Part shown: positions 58,171 to 64,000 of the stretch, piece by piece
How the letters are laid out: each line of letters begins with the position of its first letter
How positions within the stretch are numbered: position 1 is the first letter of the stretch
Assembly: GCF_030272615.1 (NCBI RefSeq)
Contig: NC_081407.1
Location: forward strand, 145,392,897-145,456,896
Reading direction: 5' to 3'
Length of the DNA: 64,000 nt
From: Cryptomeria japonica
Taxonomy: Eukaryota; Streptophyta; Pinopsida; Cupressales; Cupressaceae
Made by a program: the position numbers and the translations under genes
The notes under the pieces: generated by a model
The model's database searches: none
What the model saw: the letters and a program-made list of their open reading frames with translations, nothing else
What the model was told of the DNA's origin: nothing

Positions 58171-59537
58171 ACACAGGAAAATCAAGAGCATTACGAATTC
58201 CTTGTGGAAGAGTTGTTTTACCCTGCACATAATTGTCCTGATTCTAAAACTATCTGTCACCTTGTTGGGCATGATTCCTCCCGCTATGGCCAAACTTACA
58301 CATACCTGAAAGATAATATCCTCCCTCCTGACTTGTCAAAGAACCAAAAGAGAAACTTTATTCACCAATCCTCCCATTATACTCTCATCGCCGATACCCT
58401 TTCTAAACGAGGTCTAGACGGTACTCTTTTAAGATGTCTCGAGCAAGAGGAATCTGAGAAAGCCTTAAATGAAGTCCATAACGACATTTGTGGCACTCAT
58501 TCAAGTGGTCTAACCCTTTCAAAAAACTCATACACTTGGGCTATTATTGGCCAACTATGGAATGAGATTCTTTTCAAATAGCTAAAACATGCAAACATTG
58601 TCAGATCCATGTGAATTTGATTCATGCACCAGCACAAGAACTTTATTCTTTGGCAACATCTTGGCCTTTCTGCCAATGGGGTCTTGATCTAGTAGGAAAG
58701 ATAAATCCTCCTTCATCCAATGGCCACAAATTCATCCTTGTAGCTATAGAGTATTTTACAAAATGGATTGAGGTGGTACCTCTCACAAATATCATAGGAA
58801 AACACATTGCTGCATTTATCTTGAACTACATCATCTGTCACTATGGAATACCCATGACCATTATCATTGATAATGGGTGAACATTCAAGAACTAGGATAT
58901 ACAAGAGCTATGTGAAAATTTCAAGATCCAACACAAATTTTCCACACCCTACTATCCACAAGAGAATGGGCAAGCAGAGGCATCAAACAAAACTATTGTG
59001 AAAATCCTCAAAAAGACAGTGAATGATGCTGGCAGAGATTGGTATATTCAATTGAACCCTTCTTTATGGGCCTATCGTACCAGTATCCGCACACCAACAT
59101 GTACCACACCTTTCTCTCTTGTCTATGGATTAGAAGCAATACTGCCAATCAAAGTAGAGATACCTTCTCTATGAGTATCATTAAAAGGCCTTATCCCCGA
59201 TGAAGAACAAAGAGTATCCAGACTATAAGAACTAGAATTGATCCATGAATGAAGACAAAATGCCTTTAATCATTTGAGGGTATATCAGCAAAGAATGTGC
59301 CACAGTTACAATCACAAGGTCAAATCGAGAGCATTTCAAGTTGGAGAACTAGTACTAAAGGAAAATCCATGCAACCAGGTAGATAGGGAAAAGAAAGGGA
59401 AGTTTGAACCAAACTAATTGGGTCCATTTGTGGTCACAACATTCTTTGGATTAGGAGTATATCATCTATCAACACCAGATGGGGATCAACACGAGGAACC
59501 CATCAATAGTATGCATTTAAAAAAGTTTTATGTCTAA
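58171..59537 (+). pseudogene. G2 integrase
   Basis: Zinc domain: EVHNDICGTHSSG (H-H) and, after a frameshift in an A-run near 58,520, CKHCQ (C-C). Core: GLDLVG with the first Asp, MTIIIDNG with the second, and ENGQAEASNKTIVK with the Glu. A stop follows IDNG. The C-terminal part has FQVGELVLKENP and GKFEPN-LGPFVV, then INSMHLKKFYV and TAA at 59,537, the usual gypsy integrase end. It joined element DNA to the host genome; it is now broken by several stops. Confidence 0.88.
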
Positions 59538-59765
59538 AAAAACAGAAAAATAAAAAATAGTGAAAAAGAAGAAAAATAAAAAATAGTGAAAAAACAGACA
59601 AATAAAAAACAGTGAAGAAATAGAAAAATCAGCAATAGTGAAAAATTAGAAAATCCAAAAAAATAAAAAAAATAGTGAAAAAGCAGAAAATACAAAAACA
59701 GTGAAAAATAAACAAAAAAAAATCAAATATGAGAAAAGTGCAATAAAAATAGATGGTGAAAACTT
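59538..59765 (+). repeat. A-rich minisatellite after G2 integrase
   Basis: Units of about 30-37 bases built from 'aaaaatagtgaaaaa(a/g)cagaaaaat' repeat five to six times with variation. Confidence 0.8.
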
Positions 59766-60884
59766 GGCAAACATGCACTATCTGTCCACTAGCTCTTCCA
59801 TCTATCCGTTCATGCATCCTTCTGCTTGCATTCATTTTCCATCAACGCTATTCATATCCACAAATAAGCCTTTGTACATACGCAGGCATCACAACTGGTT
59901 TCTCACCATGGTTTGGATCATCATAATGAGTTTGTTTCTAGGCTTGGGGAAAAATCCTGCAGCTAGATGGGGGCAAAATTTTTGATCATTTTGAGCTTCA
60001 TCAAACAAGTAGAACAATAGTTAGGCAACTCTTGTCAAGCGAAAATTGAGACACATCCAACGTTGCACACAAGATCAAATTGTCTTCCATCAACCAATCA
60101 CATGCCAGTCTCAGCACAACAAACACTTTTCAATGGATGCTATCTTTTGGATAATGCTTTTAACACTTTGGTTCAAATTTTGTATCTTGATTTTTGCTAT
60201 CATGATTTCTAAGTGACTCCAGGATGTCTTTGACTAGAGGAACAAGGAAGGAACATGATATTTTTCTCATCTGCTGTCTATACATTAATCATTCATATGT
60301 GCAAATTTATCTCAGGACATGATCATCAGAGTATCATCAAAGACATTTCTGATTTGCGTATAGAAATGGTTAATACTGTTTGTTTTACGTAAGCAACACT
60401 CATGTCATCTTAATTTAATTATACCTCGATGCTTGTACTAACTTGCAATATCAAAATCCAGGAAAGTAGTGCTTAGGTCATCATGGTTTAATTATACCAT
60501 CGATATTTGCACTCACTTCCCACATTTTAAAAATCTTAATAATGACAAACAACAATAACCCAGTGACCTTGCTCGTAGCTTTGCATTTCATTTGCATTTA
60601 GTTTGCATTTCATTCTTGCAGGGGATCACAAAAGATCATCTTATCCAAGGTCAACTCTATTGTAGGAATCATCAATGTATCATCATAAGTGTATACACAA
60701 ATCAGAACAATGACTCATCTCTTTCCAAATGTTATTTCCCCAATGTGAATCTTATGCTACCCCCTCAAATGAACCCACATCAACATATCTAAATCTTCCT
60801 GCAGCCTGATATCAACAAAATGTCAGTTCTTTATCCAATCAAGCTTATCAATTCTATCAATCGATCTCATCTGATTCACTCTAA
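59766..60884 (+). other. G2 3' untranslated region
   Basis: No coding frame with family similarity. The 94-codon frame starting 59,701 arises from the A-rich repeat. Confidence 0.5.
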
Positions 60885-61025
60885 TCATGTCTTATACATG
60901 ATGTATCTTTCTTGGAACCAAACGTTCTGATCAAGTCTTATACAAGATATATCATTCTTGAAACCAGACGCTTTGATCATCTTTGTCTTATACAAGAGGT
61001 GTCATTCTTGAAACCAGACTGAATC
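60885..61025 (+). repeat. 46-bp tandem repeat in G2 3' region
   Basis: Three copies of 'gtcttatacaagatgtatcattcttg-aaccagacg-ttctgatca' with substitutions and a small insertion. Tat-type gypsy elements often carry tandem repeats here. Confidence 0.75.
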
Positions 61026-61344
61026 TCGATCTTATCAATATAATAAATCTTGTTGAATTCAATCAAGCTCTATCAATCATCGCATCAAGAACCACATCAT
61101 CTTTCTCAAAGAACTTGTGCTTTCATCAATCAACATTGCATAAATCAAAACATTTCTAATCGGGAAATCAATTTCACAAAAATACAAACACTCCAAAGGT
61201 CAATTATCTCAATTGATCTCCCGAGGGGGCATCATCGTACCACAATTTATCAATCAATGTCTAGGGCATACCATCAACCAATATCCCATCAACATCATCA
61301 AAATGAGATTATTATTTGAATCAATGCATCATCACACCTCGCTT
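61026..61344 (+). other. G2 3' region before polypurine tract
   Basis: Nothing recognised; the 89-codon frame at 61,050 (His/Gln/Ser-rich) is unassigned. Confidence 0.4.
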
Positions 61345-61359
61345 CAAAGAGGGGAAAAA
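61345..61359 (+). other. Polypurine tract of gypsy G2
   Basis: CAAAGAGGGGAAAAA, followed at once by TGTATACACC. Confidence 0.8.
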
Positions 61360-62574
61360 TGTATACACCTAAAAATGGTCTAAAGATAATTAATTAAATA
61401 AAAAATTATTTAATTAATCCCCCTTCCCAATTTAATTGAATTCATTAGTAATTTGATTAAATTCCCTCATTCATCTACTTATTAATAAATCTAAGGATTT
61501 ATTTAATAGGTTCATTTCAATAGTCCCCTTTGATTAATTAATCATAAATTAATTAATCCACCCACCATTAATTCATTTCTTATCCCCTAATTAATTAAAA
61601 CAAATCAATTTATGAGTTGTTGAAAGATAATTAACCTTTTCCTATTATTTGAATTTTTAAATTCAAATTACCCACATGCTTCCTAACTTCTAACCACCTA
61701 GCCTAACCATCCCTCTAACCTAACCCATTCCACCTAATCCTGGGTTTAAGTAACCCTATCCTATCTTGCACATCCTAACCTCCTTATCCTAACCTCCTAT
61801 GGTGTGGATATTCTCCCCTTGAGACACATGACACTTATGCCACATGTCTCCTCCCTTGGACACTTTCCCTCTTATGAGCAAGGCTCCTTGACACTTGTCA
61901 CCACAGAGATGACAAGTGTCCCTCCCTCCAACCTCTTCTCCAACCTCCTCCAATTCCACCCTTGATATCTTTAGACTCAATCTTGACCATTGATTCCTGC
62001 GACCTCACCCTTGGCCTTGGAAATCCTATAAATATTCCCCATTTTGGAGCACAAATGATCCCATCTCATTTTCATCTTATGCATTGTTATTATAGGCAGA
62101 TCCAATCTCATATCAATTTAGGCATTGTTATTATAGGCATATCCATTTTAGCATATCATTTGAGCATTGTTATTATAGGCAATTGCATCTTAGATCTAGC
62201 TTAATTTGATCATTTTCTAGCATAATTGTTGAATAATATAGCTTAATCAATCTCTATTCTAGCTTAATTGCATCATCATCATAGCTTAATCATGCATATC
62301 ATTAGCTTAATTAGCCTCTTGGATCAATCTAGCATAATCAATCTCATCTAGCTTGCATATCATATCATTTTAAATCCTCCGTCTAGGTGTAGTCAAGTCA
62401 TTGAGATTGCTTATCCAGATTTGCGAGCAAATCCACACTCGCATCTCTTAGGAGGCGATATGTCGCTTTGTCATGGTTTATCTTTCATTTTATTTTAATT
62501 TTCTAACCATGCTTGTAATGATCTATTGAGTGTTTGTGTTCCAACTGCAGGTACCCTACTTCACACACACAAAA
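61360..62574 (+). repeat. 3' LTR of gypsy G2
   Basis: About 1.2 kb, matching 52,679-53,882; mostly single-base differences and a few indels. The right end is blurred by an A-run. Confidence 0.87.
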
Positions 62575-62579
62575 AATAG

Positions 62580-62722
62580 TATTTAATATCAAAATTTATC
62601 TGTTCAACCTTCTAGACTTGGTGAAGATATCCTTTTGACTGAAGATGCATCTAGCAAAAGCTCAACATTGAATTTCTCCCGAATTCAAGAAGGGGCTTAC
62701 AGATCAGGGAGATTTAATACCA
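62580..62722 (-). other. Copia C leader end and decayed primer-binding site
   Basis: Minus-strand TGGTATTAAATC (62,711-62,722) directly follows the LTR and is a mutated form of TGGTATCAGAGC. The rest is leader sequence with no gene. Confidence 0.65.
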
Positions 62723-63255
62723 TGTTAGAGTCACTAATGGACTCAATATCCCATGATCACAAAACCAAAGTCAACCTTCTACATGAGAGCAATAAAGAGG
62801 ATGAAATATTGGAATATGGTTAATAAAAAATAATGATATTATCACAATCAGAATGATACAATAAGGATCAACACTCCCTTATTGGATCAACACTGACTGA
62901 GTTGATATGAACTCATTTGAATTCACTCATAAGGGAAAGGTGAGTGCTGATTATATAGAAAAATGTGAGCATATGATTTCAAGAGGAGTAATAAGTCCCA
63001 AATAACCAAATTAGGTGGGAGTTGTACCTACTTAGAAAATGTCAAACATGTGGCATAACCTACTTAAAAGGACACAACATAGTGGTATAAGAGGCCTGAG
63101 ACTCAACCACTCATATGTGGATGAGAGTGACACATATGTAATCATTGGATTAAACCACATGTCCTCACATAAATCACACATAAACCATGCTCCCTATAAC
63201 CTAGGTATGGTTAATACTGTGTAGGAAAAATAAATATTAAAAACCTACACTAACA
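62723..63255 (-). repeat. 5' LTR of copia C
   Basis: 533 bp, plus reading TGTTAGAGTCACTAATGG to CACTAACA, matching 47,436-47,986. TATAA follows at 63,256-63,260. Confidence 0.88.
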
Positions 63256-63260
63256 TATAA

Positions 63261-64000
63261 TGTGAATTTAGATATCCAAATAGAGAAAGTAATTTTGAAA
63301 ATACAATCATCTTGGAAGAGGCTAAACAAAGAAAATATCCTCTAACTCATTGGCATAGGATTCAAGTCACAATTTAAGAGAATATAAAAAAATATGATAG
63401 AACTTTTAAAGAAGAATCCCCAATTCTTAGGTAACAAATAAGCATTATGGAATGCATTACAACTAGGAAAGATAAACAATTTTTAGTCCTCTTAATTATT
63501 GAGTATGTCAAGTCTTTGCCATCTTCCTCCAAAAGGAAAAGTAAGGAGCAAGTCCCCCCTACTCTGTAAATTTTTGAGGAATCAATATTGGTTTAGGGGA
63601 GGATATGGAGATGGAGTTTGATGAAGGGGATGATTAATTTGGATAGGATGATTGGGAGAAAGTGAGGCCAATGCTTCTTTTGATCAGGTGGTGCTTCTAA
63701 TCCTCAAAATGAGAAGTATAGATTCACTAAAAGGAAAAGAATGAAATATATTTCTCTTTGTCCTCAAGATCAAGAGTTGGAGGTTGAGGAATTGAGAAGC
63801 ATGCACTTTGAACCTTCCAATAACCCTAGTATGGAGAGAAATATCCTGGGTTATAATGATGCCCCTCCTCCCTCGTAGATTGAGTCTAGTAAGAGATCTT
63901 GACCTTTGTTTCCTAAATATTTTTAGAAGGATTCTCAATTTTTGCATGGTGAGAGTGAGGAAACAAAGAAAGTACCCTCTAACTCAATGGCTTATGAATC
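63261..64000 (+). other. Flanking DNA of copia C, unassigned coding-like stretch
   Basis: A plus frame without stops (about 63,678-63,878: PQNEKYRFTKRKRMKYISLC, then QDQELEVEELRSMHFEPSN) looks protein-like but is unrecognised and lacks a start. The phrase 'ccctctaactcaatggcttatgaatc' at the window end echoes 'cctctaactcattggcataggattc' at 63,338, suggesting a repeat of about 630 bp that continues past the window. It presumably joins the DNA left of 47,431. Confidence 0.35.

Larger units (their letters stand above)
52679..62574 (+). mobile_element. Gypsy element G2 (Tat-type), reverse transcriptase deleted
   Basis: LTRs of about 1.2 kb start TGTATACACCTAAAAATGG. GATAG precedes (52,674-52,678) and AATAG follows (62,575-62,579), a duplication with one change. 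Internally: primer region, leader, short gag remnant, protease, RNase H, integrase, 3' tandem repeats, polypurine tract. In this group the order is protease-RT-RNase H-second RNase H-integrase; here RT is missing. Many stops and at least one frameshift, so it is dead. Confidence 0.88.
47436..63255 (-). mobile_element. Copia element C: pol-less, carrying a TRIM and gypsy G2
   Basis: LTRs at 47,436-47,986 and 62,723-63,255 are flanked by TATAA (47,431-47,435 and 63,256-63,260). On the minus strand: 5' LTR, decayed primer site, leader (with G2 inserted), gag, protease, GAG-pre-integrase, about 1.1 kb of spacer, polypurine tract, 3' LTR. Integrase, RT and RNase H are absent. Removing nested elements leaves about 5.5 kb. 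Its gag and leader resemble copia B, so a B-like element could have supplied proteins. Confidence 0.88.

Noticed and set aside
56399-59537. Integrated plant pararetrovirus
   Set aside because: Integrase, LTRs, polypurine tract and target-site duplication define a gypsy retrotransposon; no movement or coat protein region is seen.

Overview
This is an intergenic window from a plant with a very large genome. It has no convincing host gene, is AT-rich, and consists almost entirely of LTR retrotransposons nested in one another. The element types are all plant ones: Ty1/copia with an iMet-type primer site, and Ty3/gypsy of the Tat kind with an extra RNase H before integrase. The many old, eroded copies suggest a gymnosperm, probably a conifer, but that is an inference that no host gene confirms. 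No bacterial-style operons, CRISPR arrays, rRNA or tRNA genes were seen.

Left part (1-13,820). There are LTR fragments and old minus-strand copia gag/protease remnants (elements E and D). A 1.44-kb junction between E and a second LTR element (F) is duplicated in tandem. One copy later received element H, a deletion derivative whose two LTRs flank only the last 35 codons of pol. F (8,710-11,866) is a coding-free LTR element.

Middle part (13,821-45,825). One minus-strand copia (A) is flanked by AATTA. It contains a 24.4-kb plus-strand gypsy (G1, 16,443-40,851; flank GCTTT) and a tRNA-type SINE with a 14-bp duplication. G1 has gag-like and protease coding but no reverse transcriptase or integrase. 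Its 5' LTR holds the most unusual object here: a 10.3-kb inverted-repeat element (16,781-27,117) flanked by TAA, with pyrimidine/purine-rich arms around about 5 kb of a 20-bp repeat that keeps flipping orientation at CATATG. G1's coding region is split by a very young copia (B, 29,437-36,398; flank GAAAT). B's two 480-bp LTRs look identical and its gag-pol frame is broken by one TAG codon.

Right part (45,826-64,000). A pol-less minus-strand copia (C, 47,436-63,255; flank TATAA) carries in gag a 373-bp TRIM-like element (flank GTGTG). Its leader holds a gypsy (G2, 52,679-62,574) that has protease, RNase H and integrase but has lost reverse transcriptase.

How the parts relate: the target-site duplications, plus reading frames that resume across insertions, give a relative order. 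A came before G1, and G1 before both the giant inverted-repeat element and B. C came before the TRIM and G2. Most elements here cannot move on their own. B is the only nearly intact protein source. Elements E, D and C look like one pol-less copia lineage. F and G1 share primer-site, polypurine and LTR-start sequence, so they probably depended on the same helper. Coordinates and motifs were read by eye, and LTR similarities are visual estimates.
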